NCBI GenBank assembly: GCA_903866355.1 | Contig: CAIPNE010000415.1 | Span: 1-6,272, forward strand | Source: an uncultured Gammaproteobacteria bacterium | GTDB lineage: Bacteria > Pseudomonadota > Gammaproteobacteria > Ga0077536 | Direction: 5' to 3' | DNA: 6,272 nucleotides | In this document: piece by piece, positions 1 to 5,772 of the stretch | Position numbering within the stretch: position 1 is the first letter of the stretch | Layout: each line of letters starts with the position of its first letter | The notes under the pieces: generated by a model | Seen by the model: the letters and a program-made list of their open reading frames with translations, nothing else | What the model was told of the DNA's origin: nothing | Databases searched by the model: none | Position numbers and translations under genes: made by a program

Positions 1-386
1 GCCCGCTGCATGATCAGTGCGGCCACTTCGGGCGAAACTTCGACCGTCTGCTCCACCACGTCGAAAGTCTCGCGCGCATGGTAGTCGATATAGAAATCAA
101 CCATTTTTGGCGTAACACCGAAATGCACATCGTTGCGCTCGGGAAGCTGCGGGTGGCGCCATGTTCCGGCGGGATCAAACATGACCCTCTGAGCGCCGTT
201 GATCAGAAGCCCGGCATGCGCTCCAGAGCCATTGCGTGTCGAAAGCACGGTGTAGAGTGTTACCGACGTCGGGCCGGGATGCGTGTAGCGTGATGCGACA
301 ACGGCCGCCTCCGGTGCCCAGATCGGTTCCGCCCCGCAGGCTGCCAAACTCAGGGTTGTCGCTATGGCTAGAAAAATCTTCATCAT
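1..386 (-). CDS. Lipoprotein of unknown function, C-terminus beyond left edge
   Basis: An open frame starts at an ATG-ATG pair (386 or 383) and stays open for 128 codons to the left edge, so the C-terminus is missing. The protein begins MMKIFLAIATTLSLAAC, a signal peptide with a clear lipobox (LAAC, Cys17), so it should be an acylated envelope lipoprotein. The mature part shows SRYTHPGPTSVTLYT (about 32-46), GAHAGLLING (55-64), FDPAGTWRHP (70-79) and YHARETFDV (102-110). The conserved-looking His57 followed by a small hydrophobic strand recalls permuted NlpC/P60- or DUF4105-like papain folds, where the cysteine would lie downstream, but that residue is outside the window and this is only a guess. 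No function can be assigned. The ribosome-binding site is weak (GGCGGGTG region). It is divergent from the copper cluster and may be unrelated to it. Confidence 0.8.
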   Translation of the reverse strand, partial: MMKIFLAIATTLSLAACGAEPIWAPEAAVVASRYTHPGPTSVTLYTVLSTRNGSGAHAGLLINGAQRVMFDPAGTWRHPQLPERNDVHFGVTPKMVDFYIDYHARETFDVVEQTVEVSPEVAALIMQR

Positions 387-575
387 CTGTATCACCCGCC
401 CGTGTAGCCAAACCATTATTCGCAAAACTTCGGTCATCCAGTAAACTTTCTGATAGGGCAGGTGGTGTATACAAATTCCGACAATTCTGCCGCATCCCCC
501 GCAGATTTTTGGGGCGGCGCCGAGACACCAAAATGTCAAATGACTGTGCCGCATCATGCTGATAACTACAGTTCC
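387..575. promoter_or_regulatory. Divergent intergenic region between lipoprotein and copper cluster
   Basis: These 189 bp separate the leftward lipoprotein gene from the rightward small-protein/oxidase genes, so promoters for both are expected here. The stretch is more AT-rich than the flanking genes. It contains a TATACA box (468-473) and a possible leader hairpin: GCCG (489-492) and CCCC (496-499) can pair with GGGG (511-514) and CGGC (515-518), with a 3-nt bulge and an 11-nt loop. No long direct repeat was seen. That promoters lie here is inferred from gene orientation. Confidence 0.5.
442..473 (+). promoter_or_regulatory. Candidate MerR/CueR-type promoter (weak)
   Basis: A possible -35 element TAAACT (442-447) and a -10 element TATACA (468-473) are separated by 20 bp, the stretched spacing typical of promoters activated by MerR-family metal sensors such as CueR. 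Within the spacer, ACTTTC and GGCAGGT form an imperfect dyad resembling the ACCT...AGGT half-sites of such operators. The -35 match is poor and the dyad is incomplete, and no CueR-like gene is in the window, so this is a low-confidence suggestion. Confidence 0.22.
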
Positions 576-926
576 ATGAACAAGTCGGCCCCCTTCGCTA
601 AAGTCCTGGTTTTCGCAGCCTATATGCTGGCGATGCTTGTTCCCGGTTGGACCATGGTTGGAGAGCAAACTCAGGCTGAACATGCGCAGATGATGGCCAT
701 GGCCGGTCACGAAATGACCATGGCCGATATGGGCAGCGACAAGTCAGACCAAACAATGCTCTTGTGCCAGCAACATTGTTTGGTTGTGGTTGCGACCCTG
801 CCGGCAGCAGATCAAACGATTGAAATAGCCGGGCACCCGATTGACGTTGTGACCGGAGATGATCCTCTGGTTTCCTCCCTGGCCTTTCCGCCCCCCGGAC
901 ATCCTCCAAAAGCCGTAGTGATCTGA
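576..926 (+). CDS. Small exported Met/His-rich protein, possibly copper-binding
   Basis: This 116-residue protein is of no family I can name with certainty. Residues 5-24 are hydrophobic (a signal peptide or membrane anchor). The segment 36-52 is rich in Met and His (EHAQMMAMAGHEMTMADM). A CQQHC motif at 64-68 precedes a hydrophobic stretch, and the C-terminus is proline-rich (PPPGHPPKAVVI). Met, His and Cys in this spacing would suit periplasmic Cu(I) binding. Size, composition and place directly before a multicopper oxidase gene resemble the CopL/DUF2946-type small ORFs that precede copA in some proteobacteria, but I cannot show homology. The ATG at 576 was chosen because the signal-like N-terminus begins there. 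No convincing Shine-Dalgarno is visible, and in-frame starts at 540 (ATG) and 462 (GTG) remain possible. The oxidase gene starts 70 bp downstream, probably on the same transcript. Confidence 0.65.
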   Translation: MNKSAPFAKVLVFAAYMLAMLVPGWTMVGEQTQAEHAQMMAMAGHEMTMADMGSDKSDQTMLLCQQHCLVVVATLPAADQTIEIAGHPIDVVTGDDPLVSSLAFPPPGHPPKAVVI

Positions 927-984
927 CCCTGCAGAGCAGGCGTTCGCGCCATGGTCTGCCAGTCTGTTATTTTCTGCGACTTAC

Positions 985-990
985 AGGAGA
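985..990 (+). promoter_or_regulatory. Ribosome-binding site of the multicopper oxidase gene
   Basis: AGGAGA lies 6 nt before the ATG at 997 and fixes that start, which also places the twin-arginine motif at the protein's extreme N-terminus. Confidence 0.85.
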
Positions 991-996
991 ACTCAT

Positions 997-2466
997 ATGT
1001 CGCTTTTGACCCGCCGCGGCTTTCTTGCCGCAACTTCGGCTTCGGCCGCTACTTTGCTTTTGCCCGCCCAAGTGCGTGCTCAATCCACCCGGATGACCCT
1101 TTCGGCCACATCGCGGACCATTGAGGTGCAAGGCAAGGCTGCGACAGTCTGGGGCTTGCTCGACGGCAACGGACGTTCCGGCCTTGTCCTTGATCCGGGG
1201 CAGGCCTTCGCGGTTGATCTGACCAATACGCTTGACGCACCGACCATCATCCACTGGCACGGTCAGATCCCGCCCAATATACAGGACGGGGTGCCCGACC
1301 TGCCGATGCCGATGCTCCAACCCGGAGAGTCTCGCGGCTATGACTTTGCCGCACGTCCCGGGACGCATTGGATGCATGCCCATATCCCGGAGCATGAAAT
1401 GCTACTGCTTGCTGCCCCGCTTGTGGTCCGTCGGCCGGAAGATGTGTCGGCTGACAGACAGGAAGTGACGCTGTTCCTGCATGACTTCTCCTTCAGACCA
1501 CCAGCCGAAGTGCTGGCCGAGATCACTGGCGGCACTTCGATGGCCGGGATGGATCACAGCCAGATGGGGCAGGATGGCATGGCCGCGATGGACATGGGTG
1601 CGATGGGGCAGGGCGACGCGATGTCGATGCCGGGCATGGATGGCATGGCCATGGACTTGAACGACTATAACTTTGATGCCTATCTCGCAAACGACCGCAC
1701 TCTTGACGATCCAGAGGTTTTGCAGGTCGACAAGGGCGGCCGGGTCCTTGTCCGGGTGATCAATGCGGCAGCAGCGACGGTCTTCTGGATCGACACTGGC
1801 AGCTTGCCGGGGCGGCTGGTCGCTGTGGATGGGGAGCCGGTCCAGCCAATGACCGGCAGCCTTTTCGGCCTGGCCATGGGTCAACGTCTTGACATCGAGC
1901 TGGACGTGCCAGCCGAGGGCGGAGCTTTCCCCATCCTCGCGCTGCGAGAAGGGGCAAAAGAGCGCACGGGTGTAATTCTTGCGACGCCGGGCGCTTCAGT
2001 GACGAAGGTTGTTGGCTTGTCTGACGCTGAACATCCGGCATTCAGCGCTGACCTTTCGCAAGAGGCTGCTTTGCGCGCTGTCACGCCCCTGCCCGAACGC
2101 GCGCCGGCTTCGCAGCCTATGCTTATGCTGGGCGGGTCGATGATGCCCTATGTCTGGACGATCAACGGCCAGACCTGGGGCAACCATGTCCCTGTCACCG
2201 CGAAATCCGGCGACAGAGTAGAGATCACGTTCCACAACATGTCGATGATGGCGCATCCTATGCACTTGCACGGTCATGCGTTTCAAGTGGTCAGCACGGG
2301 TGGTGCGCGCTTTGCAGGTGCGGTGCGCGACACCGTGCATGTGCCACCGATGGGCATGGTGACGGTCGCGGTGGATGCAGGCGAAGCTGCGCGGTGGATG
2401 CTGCACTGCCACCACATGCCCCACCTTTCGACGGGCATGATGACGGAGTTCGCAGTATCGGCCTAA
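997..2466 (+). CDS. Tat-exported multicopper oxidase (CopA/CueO-like) with Met-rich insert
   Basis: This 489-residue periplasmic laccase-type enzyme probably oxidises Cu(I) to the less toxic Cu(II), coupled to four-electron reduction of O2. It begins with a Tat signal (TRRGFLAA at 5-12, followed by a hydrophobic Ala/Leu stretch). All four copper-ligand clusters are visible: HWH at 86-88, HAH at 127-129, HPMHLHGH at 420-427, and HCHHMPHLSTGMM at 470-482. In the last cluster Cys471, His476 and Met481 have the spacing of the type 1 copper site with an axial Met. Between cupredoxin domains 1 and 2, residues 181-219 form a Met-rich insert (12 Met in under 40 residues, plus MDHSQM), as in copper-resistance CopA/PcoA and, differently placed, CueO. 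This favours Cu(I) oxidation over a general laccase role. A good AGGAGA site supports the start. It follows the small Met/His protein and is closed by an intrinsic terminator. The exact subfamily (CopA, CueO or CumA) is uncertain. Confidence 0.96.
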   Translation: MSLLTRRGFLAATSASAATLLLPAQVRAQSTRMTLSATSRTIEVQGKAATVWGLLDGNGRSGLVLDPGQAFAVDLTNTLDAPTIIHWHGQIPPNIQDGVPDLPMPMLQPGESRGYDFAARPGTHWMHAHIPEHEMLLLAAPLVVRRPEDVSADRQEVTLFLHDFSFRPPAEVLAEITGGTSMAGMDHSQMGQDGMAAMDMGAMGQGDAMSMPGMDGMAMDLNDYNFDAYLANDRTLDDPEVLQVDKGGRVLVRVINAAAATVFWIDTGSLPGRLVAVDGEPVQPMTGSLFGLAMGQRLDIELDVPAEGGAFPILALREGAKERTGVILATPGASVTKVVGLSDAEHPAFSADLSQEAALRAVTPLPERAPASQPMLMLGGSMMPYVWTINGQTWGNHVPVTAKSGDRVEITFHNMSMMAHPMHLHGHAFQVVSTGGARFAGAVRDTVHVPPMGMVTVAVDAGEAARWMLHCHHMPHLSTGMMTEFAVSA

Positions 2467-2471
2467 AAGCC

Positions 2472-2510
2472 GCCGAGGCCCGCAGTATGCCTGCGGGCCT
2501 CGGCCCTTTT
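2472..2510 (+). terminator. Strong intrinsic terminator after the oxidase gene
   Basis: A perfect 14-bp GC-rich inverted repeat (2472-2485 with 2491-2504) encloses a 5-nt loop (TATGC) and is followed by CCTTTT. It begins 5 nt after the oxidase stop codon. An AAAA run at 2465-2468 gives a T-tract on the other strand as well, so it could act in both directions. It separates the oxidase from the thioredoxin gene, whose Shine-Dalgarno begins only 3 nt after the T-run, so the downstream gene depends on read-through or on a promoter inside the oxidase gene. Confidence 0.88.
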
Positions 2511-2513
2511 CGC

Positions 2514-2518
2514 AGGAG
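2514..2518 (+). promoter_or_regulatory. Ribosome-binding site of the TlpA-like gene
   Basis: AGGAG lies 7 nt before the ATG at 2526. It decides this start over in-frame start codons farther upstream that would lie inside the oxidase gene and terminator. It sits directly behind the terminator's T-run. Confidence 0.8.
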
Positions 2519-2525
2519 AAAGGCA

Positions 2526-3047
2526 ATGACGCGATTCTTTGGACGACGCGCCGTTCTTGCGGCACTGGCCATGCCATTCGTCACGCAGCGCGCACACGCG
2601 CGCGCGCCCTTTCGACTTCGTGGGGACCCGCAGCCTTTGCTCTCGCCCCCGATCGTGGACGAGTCAGGGCGCCACCGGCGTCTCGAAGACTTCGGGAGCC
2701 GTGTGATTCTCTTGAACATCTGGGCAACATGGTGCCCGCCGTGCCGGGAAGAAATGCCAATGCTCGACCGACTTCAGGCGCGGATCGGCGGCGCAGATTT
2801 CATGGTGCTGCCTCTTTGCATCGATGATGCGGGAATTGACAGGGGGCGGCGTTTCTACAATGAGATTGGCATTGCGAATTTGTCATTGTTCTGGGCTGAA
2901 TCCCTTCGTGTTCAACTGGCTTTCGCCTTTGTCGGACTTCCGACGACGCTACTGATCGACCGAGAAAGTCGTGAGATCGGGCGCCTGCAAGGCCCGTTTG
3001 ACTGGGACAGTGATGACACCGCCACCCAGATACGTGGTCTCCTTTAA
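2526..3047 (+). CDS. TlpA/ResA-type periplasmic thioredoxin
   Basis: The 173-residue protein has a basic-plus-hydrophobic N-terminus (MTRFFGRRAVLAALAMPFV) that fits a signal peptide or anchor; the GRRAVLAAL stretch could be a Tat signal. The thioredoxin fold shows NIWATWCPPC with active-site Cys70 and Cys73, and the GLPTT cis-proline loop (Pro139). WCPPC is typical of TlpA/ResA/CcmG-like reductants. In Bradyrhizobium, TlpA reduces the copper chaperone ScoI and the CuA subunit of cytochrome oxidase (established knowledge). With two SCO genes and a PCu(A)C gene next door, a similar role here is a reasonable inference. An extra cysteine (Cys98) is present. The gene lies directly behind a strong terminator and converges on the DUF411 gene with 11 bp between stops. 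No membrane electron donor (CcdA/DsbD) is in the window. Confidence 0.92.
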   Translation: MTRFFGRRAVLAALAMPFVTQRAHARAPFRLRGDPQPLLSPPIVDESGRHRRLEDFGSRVILLNIWATWCPPCREEMPMLDRLQARIGGADFMVLPLCIDDAGIDRGRRFYNEIGIANLSLFWAESLRVQLAFAFVGLPTTLLIDRESREIGRLQGPFDWDSDDTATQIRGLL

Positions 3048-3058
3048 CCTCTGGTCGC

Positions 3059-3535
3059 TCAGGCGGATGGATAGCTGGTGAACACTTTCAAACTGCCATC
3101 GCGCTTGATCAGAAGCACGTCATATGCGTCGCGGCTGTCTTCTGAACCCATGCCTGGCGAGCCGTAGGGCATGTCTGGCACAGAAAGTCCAAACGCATCC
3201 GGTCTTTCGACGAGCAACCGGCGGATGTCGGCAGCGGGAACATGTCCTTCGAGCACATACCCGTCGACGGTTCCTGTGTGGCAAGAGAAGGCTTTTACCG
3301 GGACCCCGTGGTCCATCTTGTAGCGGATCAACAGCGTCCCCATCGAGACTTCATCCGTCACCGTAAAGCCTTGCTCGCGCAGGTAGTCGACCCAAGCTTC
3401 GCAACATTCACAACCGCGCCCTTTGACGACATGAATGGGGGGCTCTACCTGCGAATTCGCAAAGTCTACTGGCAAGGCCCAGAAGGCCGCCGCAGCAAGC
3501 ATAAATTCACGTCGTTTGACCAGCAACCCCGTCAT
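3059..3535 (-). CDS. DUF411 copper-associated periplasmic protein
   Basis: This 158-residue protein matches the DUF411 family by eye: the Cys-rich motif GCECCEAWVDYL (41-52; Cys42, 44, 45), then FSCHTGTVDGYVLEGHVPA (83-101; Cys85, His86, His98), then GLSVPDMPYGSPGMG (116-130). The N-terminus has KRREFMLAAAA, a probable Tat-type signal. DUF411 proteins occur in copper-resistance loci, and CopG of Pseudomonas, which I recall as a member, binds a cluster of copper ions through conserved cysteines. A role in periplasmic Cu(I) binding or redox handling is inferred. The start at 3535 was chosen because its ATG overlaps the stop codon of the upstream M23 gene (ATGA) and GGAGG lies 7 nt before it. 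A longer frame reaching 3583 would run into the peptidase gene. It is the last gene of the leftward operon, and no terminator is visible after it. Confidence 0.93.
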   Translation of the reverse strand: MTGLLVKRREFMLAAAAFWALPVDFANSQVEPPIHVVKGRGCECCEAWVDYLREQGFTVTDEVSMGTLLIRYKMDHGVPVKAFSCHTGTVDGYVLEGHVPAADIRRLLVERPDAFGLSVPDMPYGSPGMGSEDSRDAYDVLLIKRDGSLKVFTSYPSA

Positions 3536-4698
3536 CCCCGATCCTCCATTTTGGCCGACTTGAAGCCGGTCTCTTTTCGCCAAGTTGCAAGCGCATTCAG
3601 ATCGTCAACTGAAGCGATCTCCTGAGCAGAAAGGGCCTCGCGATCCGTCGGATCGATGGGCCGACCGTCCACACGAACTTCGTAGTGAAGGTTTGGTCCA
3701 CTCACGAGCCCTGTAGCTCCGACGGCTCCGATCCTGCTCCCGGCCTTTACCCTTGTTCCCTGTTCCGCCGTGTCGGTGATTTCCGACAGATGCGCATATC
3801 GCGTCACGACGCCACCGCCATGATCAATATCAACCGTCAAGCCGTACCCGCGAATCGTCCCGGAAAAGATGATGCGGCCCGCCCCGGTTGCTGACACTTC
3901 GGTCCCCACAGGCGCGGCATAGTCGATACCGGTATGCATCCGTACCCCGCCCAGCACAGGATGATTGCGCCTGCCAAAGACAGAGGAAAGACGCGCCCCA
4001 AGGATTGGCGCAGCGGAGCGTTGGACGGCTTCTCCATCCTCAAAAACGATGACTGGCCCTGCAGCGTCAGACGCTACAAGTTCGAGAACGCGATCTGTCA
4101 GTTCCAGCCGCGCATAGTTCAAGCGTGGCTCGCCCGCGATGCTTCCGTCGGGAAGTTGGTCCTCCCGCCAGACAAGAGCGAAGCTTTCACCACCTTTTAT
4201 GTCGCGCCTGAAATCAACCTGGCCCGCGAGAAGGGCTGTCAGGTCAACGGCGAACCTTTCGGGCGCGTTGGCTGCGACAAGCGCCTCATACAGGGGACCC
4301 TGAAGGGTCAAAGTCTCCCGTCTGTCGACTTCCCGGATCGGGGGATCAAGCCTCTCGGCTGTGATCGGTCCGTTGAACGACAAGTTGATCTCGACCCCAT
4401 CATCAACAAACAGCGACAGTCGCAAGAGTCTCGTGGGGTCAATTTTTTCTGCAGCCCACTCCAGCCGATGTCCGGGGCGCAGTTCTGTCAGATCATAAAC
4501 ACCCGCAAGGGCCAATGCTGCCTCGGCCCTGACGTTTGGCGGAATGCCCGCTCTGCCAAGAACGCTGTCCAGAGTATCACCGGATGCGATTGTCGCCGTC
4601 GACTGCGAAAGAACATGTGACGTCGGTGGGTCCGCGAAGACCGGGACGGGTGCGGCAAGCCCGAAAGCAAGAAGCAAAAGCGTGGTGTGTCTGATCAT
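3532..4698 (-). CDS. M23 (LytM-type) peptidoglycan metallo-endopeptidase
   Basis: The 388-residue protein starts with a Sec signal peptide (MIRHTTLLLLAFGLAAPVPVFA). Residues about 35-80 (IASGDTLDSVLGRAGI...LRPGHRLEW) resemble a LysM/OapA-type peptidoglycan-binding module. The C-terminal M23 domain (about 235-350) has all zinc and catalytic elements: HTGID (His255, Asp259), YAHLS (His303) and NLHYEVRV (His338). It should therefore be an active endopeptidase cutting peptide cross-links in the periplasm rather than a degenerate EnvC/NlpD-like activator. The start at 4698 lies 16 nt after the upstream SCO stop. Its ribosome-binding site is weak (AAAGG, 12 nt away), so it may depend on ribosomes arriving from SCO. 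Codons farther upstream in this frame overlap the SCO gene and are not believed. The last bases overlap the DUF411 start by 4 nt. A cell-wall hydrolase is not an obvious partner for copper chaperones. Confidence 0.93.
   Translation of the reverse strand: MIRHTTLLLLAFGLAAPVPVFADPPTSHVLSQSTATIASGDTLDSVLGRAGIPPNVRAEAALALAGVYDLTELRPGHRLEWAAEKIDPTRLLRLSLFVDDGVEINLSFNGPITAERLDPPIREVDRRETLTLQGPLYEALVAANAPERFAVDLTALLAGQVDFRRDIKGGESFALVWREDQLPDGSIAGEPRLNYARLELTDRVLELVASDAAGPVIVFEDGEAVQRSAAPILGARLSSVFGRRNHPVLGGVRMHTGIDYAAPVGTEVSATGAGRIIFSGTIRGYGLTVDIDHGGGVVTRYAHLSEITDTAEQGTRVKAGSRIGAVGATGLVSGPNLHYEVRVDGRPIDPTDREALSAQEIASVDDLNALATWRKETGFKSAKMEDRG
3543..3547 (-). promoter_or_regulatory. Ribosome-binding site of the DUF411 gene, inside the M23 gene
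   Basis: GGAGG on the minus strand, 7 nt before the ATG at 3535, lies in the last codons of the peptidase gene. With the ATGA stop/start overlap it indicates translational coupling of the two genes. Confidence 0.8.
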
Positions 4699-4714
4699 CT
4701 GGCAGGATGGCCTT

Positions 4715-5317
4715 TCAACTGAGGGCTCGGCGAATTTTGGGTACGGCGAAGCGCCGGTCTTCGTGGAAGTCGATGATGCTGGCAAAGCGCCCGTCCGGGT
4801 AGAACAGGAAAACTCCAGCAGTATGGTCCATCGTGTAGTCGTCTCCATCGCGCGGTACCTTGCGGTAGGACACACGAAAATCCGCAGCAGCCTGAGCAAT
4901 TTGACTGGCAGTTCCGGTCAGACCAGCAATCCGCGGGTCGAAATTGGCGACATACTCGGCCAACACGTCCGGCGTATCGCGGTCGGGATCAACCGAGATG
5001 AGGGCGATGTTCAGCCGGTCGGCATCTGGCCCCAACTCCTCCAGCCAGCCGGATATGTCGCTCAGCGTGGTTGGGCAAACATCGGGACACCAGGTGAAGC
5101 CGAAGAACACCATTGTCGGGCGGCCGATCCAGTCAGCGGATCGCACGGCCCGTTTGCGGTGGTCGGTCAGTTGCCAACTCATTTCGCTCATCGACAGCGG
5201 CAGGGCCGCATTCAAGACTGGGCCGTTGCGCGTGCGGTAGGCGCCAAGGCCCAACATGAAGGCCATGGCGCCGACTACGCTCCCAACCCCAAGAATTATT
5301 GTTCTGCGTCGGCGCAA
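4715..5317 (-). CDS. SCO-family copper chaperone / thiol protein (second copy), TTG start
   Basis: This 200-residue SCO1/SenC/PrrC-family protein has an N-terminal membrane anchor (about 6-26) and a periplasmic thioredoxin-like domain. The copper-binding residues are present: FTWCPDVCPTTLSD with Cys77 and Cys81, and MDHTAG with His165. The DPDRDTPDVL segment (110-119) is also typical of the family. SCO proteins deliver copper to, or reduce, the CuA site of cytochrome c oxidase. Translation appears to begin at TTG (5317): GGAGGG lies 6 nt before it, and the anchor follows directly. The start lies inside the PCu(A)C gene, giving a 22-nt overlap in another frame, so translation is probably coupled to that gene. 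It differs considerably from the other SCO protein at the right edge (for example WCPDVCP versus NCPDVCP), so the two are old paralogs rather than a recent duplication. Confidence 0.94.
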   Translation of the reverse strand: MRRRRTIILGVGSVVGAMAFMLGLGAYRTRNGPVLNAALPLSMSEMSWQLTDHRKRAVRSADWIGRPTMVFFGFTWCPDVCPTTLSDISGWLEELGPDADRLNIALISVDPDRDTPDVLAEYVANFDPRIAGLTGTASQIAQAAADFRVSYRKVPRDGDDYTMDHTAGVFLFYPDGRFASIIDFHEDRRFAVPKIRRALS

Positions 5318-5769
5318 TCCGGACCCTCCGCACGCAAGGACAGCACCTCTACATTCACTGTCACCTCGCCGGCCTTCTCGAAAGACAACGTGACAGGAAA
5401 ACTGTCACCCTCCTTCAGGGCTGCAGTCAGACCCATGAGCATCCCGTGATAGCCACCCGGCGAAAGTTGGACGCTTTGGCCTGCCGGGACAGGGATCGAC
5501 ATGGCATGCGGCATCGACGCGACGCCATCCTTGACCACAGTTTCGTGCAACATCGGCATCCCCGCTGCTGGCGTGGAAATGCCGACAAGAGCATCGTCGG
5601 TAGCGCCAGCATTGCTGATCGAGACATAGAAAACGCCAGGACGGCCAGCGCCGATGGTGACCTTAGACCAGCCATGCTCGACGCTCAGATCACCGACTGT
5701 CACGGTTTCGCAGGCAAAGGCCGCTGATGCAGTCAACGACAGGGTCGCAGCAAGCAACAAGTGTTTCAT
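5296..5769 (-). CDS. PCu(A)C-family periplasmic copper chaperone
   Basis: This 157-residue protein has a signal peptide (MKHLLLAATLSLTASAAFA, mature from about Cys20). It carries the complete copper motif H-X10-M-X21-H-X-M: His75, Met86, His108 and Met110, with counted spacings that match exactly. PCu(A)C proteins bind Cu(I) in the periplasm and pass copper to SCO proteins and to the CuA site of cytochrome oxidase (established knowledge). Its place between two SCO genes fits this. Cys20 and Cys152 near the two ends could form a disulphide. The sequence before Cys20 (AFAC) is a poor lipobox, so a soluble periplasmic protein is more likely than a lipoprotein. The ATG at 5769 lies 3 nt after the stop of the upstream SCO gene, with GAGG about 9 nt before it. 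The 3' end overlaps the next SCO gene by 22 nt. Confidence 0.95.
   Translation of the reverse strand: MKHLLLAATLSLTASAAFACETVTVGDLSVEHGWSKVTIGAGRPGVFYVSISNAGATDDALVGISTPAAGMPMLHETVVKDGVASMPHAMSIPVPAGQSVQLSPGGYHGMLMGLTAALKEGDSFPVTLSFEKAGEVTVNVEVLSLRAEGPDCADAEQ
5324..5329 (-). promoter_or_regulatory. Ribosome-binding site deciding the TTG start of SCO
   Basis: GGAGGG on the minus strand, 6 nt before TTG at 5317, lies inside the end of the PCu(A)C gene. It is the strongest such site in this operon and the reason for preferring the unusual TTG codon. Confidence 0.75.
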
Positions 5770-5772
5770 GGG

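Noticed and set aside
175..531. A 118-codon minus-strand frame near the left edge.
   Set aside because: It overlaps the lipoprotein gene in another frame. Only the latter has a signal peptide and lipobox.
690..740. Repeated ATGGCC-like units, also seen around 1570-1650.
   Set aside because: They reflect Met/Ala/Gly codons in Met-rich proteins and are irregular, not a true repeat array or CRISPR.
928..940. CCTGC-AGA-GCAGG inverted repeat after the small protein gene.
   Set aside because: The stem is only 5 bp and no T-run follows, so it is not convincing as a terminator or operator.
2394..2525. Upstream extension of the TlpA-like gene to 2394.
   Set aside because: It would be translated through the oxidase end and the terminator hairpin. 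The ATG at 2526 has a good AGGAG and a signal-like N-terminus.
1996..2577. A 193-codon minus-strand open frame across the oxidase end and terminator.
   Set aside because: It is antisense to the oxidase and runs through the terminator. Its His/Arg-rich translation is what is expected from reading the Met/His-rich oxidase backwards.
3934..4620. A 228-codon plus-strand open frame.
   Set aside because: It is antisense to the M23 peptidase gene and has no recognisable motif; high GC favours long shadow frames.
4699..4899. Upstream extension of the M23 gene to 4899.
   Set aside because: It overlaps the SCO gene by almost 200 bases and would bury the signal peptide that begins at 4698.
4544..5449. 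A 301-codon plus-strand open frame.
   Set aside because: It lies antisense to the M23, SCO and PCu(A)C genes, which all have full family motifs. Its own translation shows no recognisable domain, signal or ribosome-binding site.
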